From assembly GCA_005406025.1 (NCBI GenBank), contig BGZK01002072.1:1-64000 (forward strand): a DNA stretch of 64,000 nt, in the 5' to 3' direction. Below the pieces are notes generated by a model that did not search any database, was not told the origin of the DNA, and saw only the letters and a program-made list of their open reading frames with translations. The stretch is from Eumeta japonica (lineage: Eukaryota > Arthropoda > Insecta > Lepidoptera > Psychidae). Position 1 is the stretch's first letter. Each line of letters opens with the position of its first letter. Position numbers and translations under genes: made by a program. Shown one piece after another: positions 1 through 12,300 of the stretch.

Positions 1-2919
1 CCCTCTGAATGAATTTGAGACTACTTAGTCGACTAACATGTAATTCAGTTTATTTTTATTTCTGGTATTGAGATTATGTCGACTACTATTTCTTTTAAAC
101 ATTTCTAAATTTTTTTACATATAATAAATTTTCATAAATGAATTGAGATGCCAGGGTTAAAATTCCAATTTCCTTAAACTTATTTCTAAGGGATGTACGA
201 GGTCCGAGCTTGTAAATTGCGCGAACGGCCGACGCTTCTGCAGCACGAAATTTTCTGAATATCCGCGGCGTTTCCCAGAGCAAGATACCATACGACATCA
301 GACTATGGAAACAGCCAAAATAAACCAATCTGGCAGTTTCGACGTCCGATAAATTTCTCATTTTTGACAGCATAGGCGGCAGAGCTAAGCCTTTTCGCCA
401 ACTTACTTATATATGAGGACCCCATTGAAGCCTGTCATCTAAAGTAATTCCTAGGAACACTGTAGAATTAACAAACTCCAATTCTTTGTTGCGTACTGAA
501 ATAGTTCCGATCCATGTCTTACATTTGGAAGTGAGAATCTTTACATTTTGTTTTCATTTCATTAAGAAGTAAGTTATTTGCAGTAAACCATTTTCTACCT
601 TAGAGATAGCATTGTTCACATCGTCATAAGTAGGCTGTTGTCTTTAACTTTGAATAACAAAGAAGTATCATCTGCAAACAGTACTATCTCATGAGCATCC
701 TTAACAAGGCTAGGCAAATCATTTATGTAGACTAAAAAGAAAGGGACCAAGAATTGATCCCTGTGGTACACCCATGTGAACTATGGATCCAGACGATTTC
801 TTACCATTGACATCAACCTCTGAACCCTGTTACTCAAATACGACTTCAGAAGGTCGAGTCCGGCCTGTTACTCCATAGTGACGTAGTTTCCCGATCAGAG
901 TTTCATGATGAACACAATCAAAAGCCTTGGAGAGATCGTATATGCAATTGCATCTCGCGAATCCTCCCAGGCTCCAAAATATGTTGCACAAGCTCAACGC
1001 CAGCATCGATTGTTGAGCGACCCCGAGTAAAACCGAATTGTTTATTTGACATTAATTTATTGGTATAAAAATGTACTAACAACTGCTTTAGGATTAATTT
1101 TCGAATATTTTGCTAAGTGACGGTAGTATAGATATGGGTCTAAAGTTATTGGGACTTTGCACTACCGCCTTTAAATAATGGAATTACTTTACTATCTTTC
1201 ATCAAATCGGGAAACACGCCATCATCTAAACACTTATTAAAGATAAACGCCAAATGTGGCGCAATATAATCTATAATTGAGTTTACAATTATAATAGAAA
1301 GACCATGAATGTCAGCAGTTCTCTTCATGTCTAGAGATTTAAACGTTTTGATAACTTCTTCAGAACTCACATGTTTAAATTTAAATTCCAAATTAATATC
1401 ACAAATCGAACTATTATTCCTCAGTAATGATTCGGCAAGAGCGGGAGATGAGTTAAGAGAACTCGTAGTTAAAACAGGAATGTCAGTAAAGAACGTTTCA
1501 AAGGCCTTAGCAACCTCCGTGTCTTCATTCAAGGTTTTGTCATCTAACTTAAGTTTAAAGTCAATAACTCGGCCCCTAATTTTTCCAGTCTCGTTCTTTA
1601 TGACACCCCAAGTCGTTTTCATAACATTATTACTGTTTTTTATTTTACTATTTATGTGTTTGGCTTTAGCCGCGATGCAAACACGTTTAAAAATTTTTGA
1701 GTATTTTGTTATATATTGTTAAAAACTCGCTATTATTAAAAGTCCTCTCGTCATAAAGCTCATACAGTCTTCTTCTACTTTATAAATTCCCACTGTTGCC
1801 CAATCGCAAATGACAATTTTTATTTATTTTAACATTTTTCACTTTAAATACATTATCATATTCCGTTTTTATCATGTTAAACATTAAATTATACATCTCA
1901 TTGGAATCATCACAGCACTGAAACTCCGGAACTCTCCGTATGATATTTTCTCTAAATTGAATAAGGCGCTTTTCGTTCACCGGTACACAAATTATGTTTC
2001 TTTTAAGATTTTTGTCAACCGATATTCCAAAAGACACAAATTGACCGCTGTGGTCTGATTTTAAATTTTGAATAATAGATTTCTCCTGTGGTTCAATATT
2101 TGTATAGATGTTGTCGATACAAGTTTCACAGGTAGAAGATATCCTCGTCGGAACTAAAAAGAGATTAGACAGATTATAACAGCCGAAAAACTCCAAATTT
2201 CACCGCCGCGATTACTGGCATCCAGTAAATCTACATTAAAGTCTCCACATATTGCTATTTGTTTACTTTTATCACTAATTTTACATAAAGCTTGATCCAT
2301 TACAGACTCAAATAATTCAGGAGGAATGAGGGGTCTGTATACGCTCATTACAACTAGCCGCTCGAGCTCCACACAGGCTATTTCAATAACTCGCTCAACA
2401 GAAAGGCTCACAATATCCTTTCTTTCCTTAAACTGCAAGTTATTTCTTATTAATATTAAGGATCCGCCACGTATTGATCTCTCTTCTGAAGGAGCTAGCA
2501 ACCTGGTGATTGACAAAACCAAATTGGAGCTGGTAGTTCCTGAGCCAATGTTCCGTAATACATAAAATATCGATATTAGCATAGCTCATAAATAGTTCAA
2601 TCTCCAGCTCCTTATTTTGCATACCTTGAATATTTTGATGCACCAGGTTGAGAATACATTGATCTTTATTATTGTTTTTACATATGCTATTATTATTTAC
2701 ATTTGTATATGCTGCCCTAATTTTATGCGACATAATGCTTGAGCCACTCTCCATTATCTTATCATTAGTGTTAAAGTTATTTGAAACTAATTGTGTAAAT
2801 TCATTATTGCCGAGAGAACCCTGTTTGCTCTTATTTACCGAATTAAGTGAATCAGGTTTTCTCTTTGTCGTAGCTGCCCGTTTAAACCGTAGAACTCTGC
2901 TCAATATCAGATCCCACAT
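1..2919 (-). mobile_element. Decayed non-LTR retrotransposon ORF2 (endonuclease plus reverse transcriptase), Jockey/Daphne-like
   Basis: This is the pol ORF of a LINE read on the minus strand and broken by several frameshifts and stops. From its 5' end: an apurinic-type endonuclease domain (about 2760-1900) with the phrases VHQNIQG, ITEHWL, CGDFNVDL and SDHSGQFVSFG; a linker; then the RT domain (about 1300-600) with PDLMKDSKVIPLFKGG, FRPISILPSLSKIFEK, KQFGFTRGRSTIDAG, GVPQGSILGPFLFLVYINDL and the catalytic FADD near 664-688. The block at 373-95 (ARLVYFGCFHSLMSYGILLW) is the conserved region after the RT. The motif order and wording fit jockey-superfamily elements of Lepidoptera. Assignment to Daphne or a close relative is from memory and less certain. 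The 3' end and tail lie before the window, so the element is cut by the window edge. No single frame is intact, so it is not autonomous as written. Confidence 0.85.
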
Positions 2920-4084
2920 TCAAGCGAGCCACAGTCGTTCTTAGAACTAAGTCCTGCTGTATTATATATATAGCAGAACGTATATTAAAGTACAATAATT
3001 TAGCCAAATGTCGCTTAAAATAATTTGATAGGAACATCCTATCCTTTGTCAAAATAATATTATAATTAAATTTATTTATGTCGAAAAATACATATTTGCA
3101 TCACTATGACGCCATGTCATGTTGTACATTAAAATATTCAATTTATGGGCATGGTTAAGTTGCTTCTCCGTTAATCCACTAGCAAACGGAAAAGCACACA
3201 AAAATAATTTGATACTATTTTGATTGGACCACTCTAGGAGGCGGGTAAACGCAACAATAATTTCTTTTTAAACCAAAACAATTTCCAACTAATATAATTA
3301 TTGTTGTTTGTTATGTGTATGATTTAAAATTTGTTAAGAATGTTATTATATGAAGCACCAGGCATGCAAATATTCGTTACCCGGTGATTCATATAACCGC
3401 TCAACATAGGGCCCAATCCGATACCTAATTGTCGGAATAAATTATGGTCTCGTTCTCATTATTTATAACGGCGTGGACTGCACTGGTCACACTTTCAGGT
3501 ATGCTTGCATTTTGTTGTTAAGAGCAATACTCTGCTTGTTTTTTATTGGAAGCTGTGCAATCCAAACCATCATCCGACATGTCGCTATTTAATTTAATAT
3601 CTAAAGTGTAATTAAAATTGCGCGGCTCAATCCGGGCAGATAATTCTGCTAGACTATTTGTGCGACTCATTTGTCCTGCAGACTTTGACACTCAGAATCT
3701 CTTTCAAATAATTTTGTTTCATAATTATTTATAGATTTTGAGTAAATCTATATTTTGCTTTTGTAATTAATTTTTGTGACTCAAGTTTAATTGTTATCTA
3801 ATCATTTTTTGGAACGTCTGATAAACTTATTAAATTTAAATTTCTTAATTTTTACTACTACTTGGAGAAATATTGCTCCGATTATCAAGTCGTGCAGTAC
3901 TGTCCAGCAACGAATCACACAATCTAACGATCTCATTCACTCTGCAGAGATCCAATTCATGCTGCTTGACTATATCCACAGTATATAAACAATGCTGGTA
4001 TCTCGTATCCCTATGATACCAACGGATTTGCCTTTTAACTTTAAAATAATTTAATTCCGGTGAAGGTGTCGTTTGCGGTAACAA
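2880..4084 (-). mobile_element. Probable ORF1 region of the same non-LTR element, decayed
   Basis: Upstream of the endonuclease ORF on the minus strand are short open stretches that read as a broken gag-like ORF1. One (about 3260-2900) contains the phrases CAFPFASGLTEKQLNHAHKL and TKDRMFLSNYFKRHLAK. The second recurs at protein level in the related fragment near 18.1 kb (TKGRTFISKHLKRHLAK), which supports it as coding. Further upstream are a stretch starting MSRTNSLAELSARIEPRNF (about 3670) and one starting MLPQTTPSPELNYFKVKRQI (4084). These could be more N-terminal ORF1 pieces, but nothing ties them to the family. No CCHC knuckles were seen. The 5' boundary is not defined. Confidence 0.5.
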
Positions 4085-5430
4085 TTAACAAGGCTCGGGG
4101 GCAATAGCACGTAGGAATAGATTTACGCCAAGCGTGTTTTTCGCACAGGCAACTATATATTGCCCTATCGAGATCTGGTTCTGGGGAAAATCAATATCTG
4201 CTTCTGCCGGAAGAAAACAAAACTAAAAGTATAGTGTACACAGAAGTACTTTAAAATAACATTACTTTCGAGTTTTTTTTAAATAACTTATAATCTACAT
4301 GATATAAAAGTACAAGATCCAATATATTTACCTAATGTTTTAAAGTTCCACTCTTACTGATAAAAGCGTGATGTAGGTACCGAAAACAGCTCCTTAACGT
4401 ACGTATTATTTAAAAATATTTTCACCTGGTACGAAAAAGAAATCACTGGTTAGAGTTAGCCCAAAGTAACTATTCCATGGGGACGAAGTAGCTGGCAGAA
4501 GCTAGTTTAATAATAAATTCGTTCTGAACATTGTTAACTGTCAATCACAATTTAAACATATCATAAGAGATAAGTTAACACAAAATAATAATCAAAAACG
4601 ATGGATGAAAAGGGATACAGTCATACAAAGAAAAAGAATGCACTAACACCTTTTTCGTTCACATGTTTCTATTCCTCCATCTAATGAACGTGCTCACTTG
4701 TAAATATTTATTGTCAGTGACACCACTTATATTTTTCAAATTAAGTATTGTCTATAATTGAGTTCAATAGATTTGTACAAAAAATCTAATCACTAAAATA
4801 CGTCAAAATGATAATCGAAACACTGTTCACTAATGGCGTATTTTAAATTAGTTATGTATAAGTTGCAGACCGGAGGTCCATACATTCGTGAAACATCTCC
4901 TTTTAGTCAAAGACTGTGATAATAATCTGCTGGTAATTGGATGCATGGTCCCTATAGAGCCATTTCTATCGTAATCGTATCGTTTGATGTCTGTGTTAAG
5001 CCAATGCAGAGGGCTTATTATACAAGAAAGAATATCCTTATGAATATTTTACTATACATAACAAGTATTCAGATAGCCTTTAAAAAGTGCAAAACAAATT
5101 TTTACATTACATACATTTTGAATGTGGTATTAGTCTATCCTATTCTCAATTATTATATTGTTTCCCACTGTATAATTTTTTTAAATTCTTCATATTTTCG
5201 TCTGTATAAAGCGAGCCTTTTAGCAAAGTTCACGAGGATAGGTTGTAAATAATCCACCTTATTAGTTTCATCAAATGGACATGCAAGCTCGCTGGCTGCT
5301 TTGCTACTTATAATCATATTTAAATATTTTAAAATTTTACATAAGGCACTTAACACAGTACAATCACTAGCCAGTTGTTGAATAATCTGATGCTTACTAA
5401 ACCTAATCCCACCAACAAAAGTTAAAAAAT
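4085..5430. other. Intergenic, no gene recognised
   Basis: AT-rich sequence with only short open frames that lack family resemblance or splice support. The first 150 bases may still belong to the 5' untranslated part of the LINE. Nothing else is supported. Confidence 0.5.
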
Positions 5431-5880
5431 ATACCAGGTGTAAGGGACAGCCTTCCGCAAACTGATAGAGTGAACTCAGTATATTGTACTAAGATGATCC
5501 GCGCATGAAATTATTTCAGGAAAGTTATAGGAATCCAAGAAAACCTCCTACGCAATGTATTGCTACCATTTTTGAATCACGCGCCGCGCCGGGCGTGACA
5601 GCGTGAACTCTGTAGCTAGGCAGATAGTAGAACAGCTGATTCCGTGCGTTGTTCGTTAAATTAATTTAAAGACCCATTGCTGCTTTTTTTATTTTACCTG
5701 TTTTATTTACAAAAATAGAATGTTGCATACAGAAAATGTGATTTTAAATAGAAATAAAGTAGTTTTAACTGAAAAAAAAAACATTTTTTCCCTGAGAAAC
5801 TTTTCAATGGATTTTGATTCAAAATAAGGGTCTGAATGCACCCTATCAGTTTGCGGAGGGCTGTCCCTTACACCCGGTAT
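5431..5880. mobile_element. Non-autonomous DNA transposon (MITE-like) with about 40-bp terminal inverted repeats
   Basis: The first 40 bases (ATACCAGGTGTAAGGGACAG, continuing with CCTTCCGCAAACTGATAG) match the reverse complement of the last 40 (ATACCGGGTGTAAGGGACAG, continuing with CCCTCCGCAAACTGATAG) with only a few transitions. The element is 450 bp and has no coding capacity. A CG-rich core at 5581-5600 separates the arms. The flanks suggest a short AT/TA-type target duplication, but this is not decisive. The superfamily is not identified. It lies between the LINE and the 3' end of Slu7. Confidence 0.8.
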
Positions 5881-6087
5881 GGGAAAAAGCATTTCTTTAA
5901 ATGGACCATCAGAAAATCTATGAAATATTGATTCCTTACTATTCAAGAGATGTGACATATTACAACCTAAACCTACAATTATTCAATAATAACAATATAA
6001 TAACGATACATATATGCATAAATTATAAGTAGGTACTTAAAGACAATTTCTATGATCGATAAAGATAAAAGTTTCACAATGATTGAG

Positions 6088-6169
6088 TTTATTCACAAAA
6101 CAGAAAGTCGTCTCTCTTACAATAGTCGCGGAACCGCCGAATGCCCAGCAGACAGTATCCAGTTTTATT
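6088..6169 (-). promoter_or_regulatory. Candidate Slu7 polyadenylation signals
   Basis: Two minus-strand AATAAA hexamers (plus-strand TTTATT at 6164-6169 and 6088-6093) lie about 210 and 290 bases beyond the Slu7 stop codon. Both are plausible 3' end signals. Which is used cannot be told from sequence. Confidence 0.4.
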
Positions 6170-6379
6170 ACAAATACACAACAGAAAGGTACATGTACAT
6201 ATATGTTATGGGAAAAATAACAAATGTCTGGGATCTTCAAATTAATTCTGTTTAGTTTTGTATCGTAGACATGTAGTAGTTAAAGTGACCTCGGCAGGTA
6301 CAAGAAAAGTAAAAACTATGGCTGAGAAGGTTGCATTGAATAACACGAGGCATAAGGATAAATGTTGTATGTTTTTCAA

Positions 6380-9300
6380 TTACAAGAGGAATTGATTCAT
6401 TGGATCATCTTCGCGTCTTCTTTTCATTTGATAAGCTTCCATTTCCTCTTCGGTAGGGGCTTTTACTTCTATCATGCTGTTGTATGCACGTTTCCTCTCG
6501 TCTAACCTCATGAGGTATTCGCCTCGTTTTTGTAGCTTTTCTTCAGCTTCCAGTGCCTGGAAAGTGATTGTTCATTTCATGTATACAAAAATAATACATT
6601 TAGATTTATCAGAGAGTTAACTCTAAAAATAACATAATGCTTACACACTATAAAACTGTTAGGCCGGCTAATATTATTATAATGGTAAATTTGTCTGGGA
6701 ATTTGACATTCAATGATAGCTTTAAGAAAATCTAATTTGTATTCCTAACATATAAATAAAGGACAAATGTTCTTGAATAAAAATAGAATACACCTGTTTA
6801 GAAGGGATACAATGCAATTGTTTGATATTACCTTTTTTAATTTGTCTTCATCTCTTTTTAATTTCTTAATTTCCTTCTTCTTCTTTTTCTTTTTTTTGTT
6901 CTTTTTCTTTTTACTGGTCTTTTCAGTTTTTGATCTTATATCTGGTTCAGACTCAGAGCTGCTATCCGAGGAACTTGAGCTTGACGATGATGAATCTTCT
7001 GTACACATAATAAGTAACACACATATATATCATTGCTATCAGCTGTTTAACTATTTTATGCATAATTATAGTAATAAAAATGTATATGGTACTTCTGTGA
7101 AGAAAAACTAAAACAATAAATTAAAGCTATGAGATTTGAAAAATATATTCGATTGTCTGATTTTTATTTTTCATCTAAATGTATGATAATTTATAGATCA
7201 TACCTCTCTTATCTGTTTCGGAAGACTTTCCTTTGCTAACTGGAAGATTAGTAGAAGCATTCCCTTTATCTTCATGAACTTCAATTGCAATAGACTTTCC
7301 AGCATCGCCAACACAATAGGACATCTGGAATATTAAACAACTTTGGTTAAAAAATCATCTCTAACAATTTAATGATAACAATTATTAGCTGTATTTTTCA
7401 CATCATTCAAAGTTTACCTTTATAAATGAGTGACAACACTTATATCCCCATTGGCCGTCCTTCCAATATGATCCCCAAATTGTTGTGTGATTATTTATTA
7501 ATACATCTTCTTCATATTTGCTTCTGTAATAATGATTTAAATGTCATTAAGTTAAACATATGCAAGTTAGAATTATGCACTCATAATCTAGTATTTCTAA
7601 AAAAATTAACAAGCACGAGATATACTTATATTAATAGTGCATTATTACATGTATATATATTTGTTTCAATATTGTATAGAATCCAGGGTTCTATGCAACA
7701 TTGAAAAAGGTAGGTGATAGATTTTTGTTTTGTAAGTGCTGGAACAATATAATTTCTCTTGTAATAATTCCACATAGAATAGAAAATTAATGAGTTATAG
7801 ATTTACTTCTTTACTTGCATCAAAATTACCTTACTGTAAATTTCAGATTTAATTATGCTGTGTAATTTTTATAATGTTGCATAGTTAATTTAAATTCTCA
7901 ATTTGATTTCTCTATCGAGGTTATATTTGCTTAATCGTATAGTTGTACTAAGTGAACATATTCATTGACAACTTTGTCAGTAGTTTATCTTTAGCATAAT
8001 TTAGCCATTCAAAAGGGGCTAAAACAATACACTTGCACACAGCAAAAGAGGGGTACTTGTGAGCTGTAAGTCTATTTATCAAGCAATAAGAGTAGACACG
8101 ACTACGTCTATATTTGAGATATTTAAAATCATTGAGTTTTCCCAAAAATCATGAAATAATGTAATGATAAACACAAATTAATTTGGCCTAGGTTGACATC
8201 CAAAACCAACAAGGTCTCAAAACTTAATAGATTTTTTATGATGGTTTAGTTCTTGCATACTTTTAAATACCTACAATATATAACATCTATCCACATGCAG
8301 ATGAGACGTGACACTCAATTGACATTTGTTATTTATGAGAAAAGGTGCATTGAACTATGACATATGTGAATTTTCAATGATTTTATACTTGCCTGTATAA
8401 GAGATCATAAAGTTTAAGCACCTCCATGTTAAAATGTAAATTTTGTTTACAACTTTTATTAAATATTGATATTTTCTGGTGATTTGAATGATCTCCATTC
8501 AGTTCAAAAGATTACCACATTTGGTAGTGTGGACTTACGTTTGTTTCAAACATTATATGTTTAAGGTATAATGTTCAAAACAATGATTTAAAGTTTGAGA
8601 TGATGTAACTTTACTAGGCCGAAAACAAAGAGTTGAATGAAAACTTACTGGTATTTTTTTTCATTCTAAAAAACAATATCAAAATATAAAGAATAATCGA
8701 CCAGTAGATACCTTGCGATTTGTTTTTCAGAACCCTGGGCGACTGTGCCGTCTCTGTTGTATTGTGTGAACACTTCGGTCTGAGCTAGCAACAGAGCTTT
8801 TGGAGGCGCTTTTAGATGTTCTTCTCCGCCATACTTTTCCAAAATTGATTGTTTCACCTGGAAAATGACAACACTAGTAGATAGTTGATATAAAAATGAG
8901 AATCGGAATAAACTATTTATCAGTTTCCCACAAGCAGACCAAATGAGAATGTAAAAGACATACAAAATATTTTTTATTAATGTGGATCAAACGGTTTTTA
9001 TCTTTCGATATATTGTTACTAATAAGAGTGAAAACAATGAACAGATTTGAATTTGCATTAGTAGAAAGAGAGAGAGAGAGGGAAAGAGGTTAGGGAAAGG
9101 GAGGGAGTGAGTGAGAGAAAGGTAGAGGTAAGGGTAAAGGGGAGGGAGGTAAATGTGAGGAGGGGGGAAAGGAAAAGATAGGTAATGGTGAGACAGGAGG
9201 GAGGGGAGAGAAAGAGAGGAGAAGAGCGAAAGAGGGATACAGAAAGCAAGAGAGGAAGAGAGAAAGGAGAGGGAGATAGAGTGTCCCAGATCAACCTTAT

Positions 9301-12300
9301 ATATTCTAGAAGTTAATATACACAAGACCTGTTTAATAATTAATGACAATGTTAAGTACTAGATTAGACTCAACAAAAACTTCTTATAGGTTACAAAATA
9401 ACACTTGAAATACGTCATAATTTATTCAGTTTACTAAACTATTTAAAAAAATATGTAGTGTTTAGTATTTTATGGTGGTATACAACCCTTTTGTGTCCGA
9501 GTCCCTATTGCACTTGGCTTGTCTTTTAGGGTTCCGATTCAAAATGATTAGAACGGAACCCTTAATGTTTTTGTCATTTCCATCTGTCCATCTATATGTC
9601 ACAGGTATTTTACTCAAAAACTCCAAGATGTATATAGATAAATTTGAGTACAATATACAGTGTCGTCATCAATGTTAGAATAGTAACTCTATGTCTATCT
9701 TGAATTGTGTGGGCATTTGTTTATATTTTTATGCATTTTGATTAGTTAGAATATTCCAGATTACGATATATCTTGATTGTTGAGCAAACCTGTGTTTTAA
9801 ATTGTTCCTTTTTTTCATTGTACTCTTGTTGTAAGCGCTGTAGCTTGGTGGGTTCAGCCAGCAAATGCACATCTACACCCCTTTCATGAGCTTCCCATGC
9901 AAACATCTGAGCCACTGCATGGGTTCGTGTATCACCCGTAAAACGAACAAAATTTTCACCCACATAATCCGTCCTATAAAATCAGTAATATTAATAATAT
10001 ATCATACCGTTTTCCAACATGAGCATTAGTACTTCAATTAATTTATTTACATTAAATTTATCGCTTGATGATGAAGATGAAAAAGTGCAATTTATGTAAT
10101 AACATTTTCTTGATACAATTAAATGTTTATTAATATATGCATCACTATGAAGGTAGTGTACTTTAAAATATTTGAATGGTTTTTATATCTCTTATGTATA
10201 AGTCAAATTACTTGTTTAAATTTATTCAAAACATTGAAAACAATTGAACATATAGTATTCTTACTCTGTTGCATTTGGATTTGGGTTGTCTCTCATTGAA
10301 CGAGTCTTCGGATCGTAATATGCAGAATTGGGATCTAAGTTCCTGAGATACTTAGCTGTATCTTCTCTAATACGTAGATTTCGTACTGTAATTCTCTGTT
10401 TGGAATCCACCTGTGAAAAAGGTTAATATTGTTGAAATTGTTATACAAACAAAATTCTATATGTTATAATTTATATTTAATACCAAATAGCACTACGAGT
10501 GATATCAAAAATGATGGCCACTTTATATGTTTGAAAACATAATTAAAAAACTCTATATATAATTTAGTTTAAAATGTGATAACTCATCACATTTTAAACT
10601 GAATATATGCATAAATCCTTTAAAATAACCAGAGTTGTTGTAAATTATATATTTAGCACATGTGTTGTTTACGTGTCACTGAGTAAAAACCAACAACACA
10701 AGAAATCCCTAGTTTGATACTTTGAATTTCAAATGATGAAAAGGGATATTCTTCCATTAATAAAACTATTGATACAATCACAGAGCATAAAGAGAGGATA
10801 TAAGTGTTAAGTTAATCTATTAACATGGGGAGTGTCACCACACTCCCACATATACAGATTATACTTGTTAAAGTTAAGGACATATAAATCTGGACTATTA
10901 TTATTTGTTGGCTTCCACAAAGTCAAAATGCATATAAAAAATGTTTTAATATTCTAAAATATACTTTATATCCACTGTCTTAAACTTTAATAATCTTGCA
11001 TCATATATGCACTTAAAGATTCAAATATTCATACATAATAAAAAATTAAAATATGAATGGATCCTGTGATCCATACATACAGATGTCCATAGATTTTTAT
11101 TTCAATCATATTTTTTTATATAATATGCAATAAATGTTAATGTATTATTATAATTGTGTTAAAAGGATCGTCTTCCTATATATCAGCATCTTATGTTAAA
11201 TTATTAGATTTTGCCCATGGATCTACCCACGTAGACAATTTTTTTTTGCATGGGATTTACATAAAACCCGTTTTTAATGAGTGTCTACATACCTAGAAGA
11301 GTAACTATGCCAAAGTTCAAGTCAATCGGACCTATAGTTTCGGAGATCATTTGATGAGTCAGTCAGTCATATTTCAAATACTCCATTTTATTGTAATAGT
11401 CAAATGTATTGTTTTAATAACATTTATTGAATTATTTTTATTGTTACAATTATTGGTACTATTTTGAAACAATTATCAAGATAATGTCTGAAATGTTCCA
11501 CTTATTTTTTGTTATTCACTTTTGAGTTTCTTCCCCTTACTTCATGTTGAAAATGGCTATTTTATTTAATTGATATTAATAAAAAAACAAATAACTCTAT
11601 TTTGTATTTCTATATCAATGATTAAATAAAATTAAACTTTAGTCCGTAGATACCTGTTATTAGTTAGATGACTTATAATTACAACCTACTGCACACATGT
11701 CATATTCCTCTGCTTCAAATCAGAAATGCAGATATATATAATAGTAAATTAAAGAAAAATTTGTTTCAATTTCTGTTTTTAAATGAGTGTTATGAGGCAT
11801 GCAATTTCAGATTTTTCAATTTTTGTTAATTTCTCGCACTAAGTGCGGATTGGGAGAATAGTGTTCTATTATAAGTTCATATAGAATTTTAATTTACCAA
11901 TAATGAGAAATACCTCCTCGGGCCATACTTAATTGTTTATTACAGACTTTACACATTATAATTATGGAGGATGGCATTTTAAATATCATTCTATGGAGCT
12001 CCTTTTGTACTAACGCCTACAAGTATAGTGCATGTTCCGAATTAATTTCGTCCTTTGCTCTCATACATCGGCTATGCGCGTCCCGCCCATTTAGTATTTC
12101 TATTCTCTTTTTATGTTCTATGGATACAATGCAGCAGGCCATGGTTGAGAGTAATACAGTAAGTGTGTAAATATACCTTGGTTCCTGGCATGTCTACTTC
12201 GTCCACATATTTGTCCTCATCTTCTTCAGCATTGTCATCATCCTCCTCTACAGCACTTGGATCTATATTTGAAGTTTATTTTCAAAAAATTTAGTAAATA

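Noticed and set aside
3444..3498. Plus-strand start exon encoding a signal-peptide-like MVSFSLFITAWTALVTLS with a GT donor
   Set aside because: It is antisense to an open minus-strand stretch (IPESVTSAVHAVINNENET) in the region upstream of the LINE, and no matching downstream exon was found.
8987..9349. Ser/Leu/Pro-rich proteins of 78-120 aa
   Set aside because: They are translations of the GA-rich low-complexity tract in a Slu7 intron.
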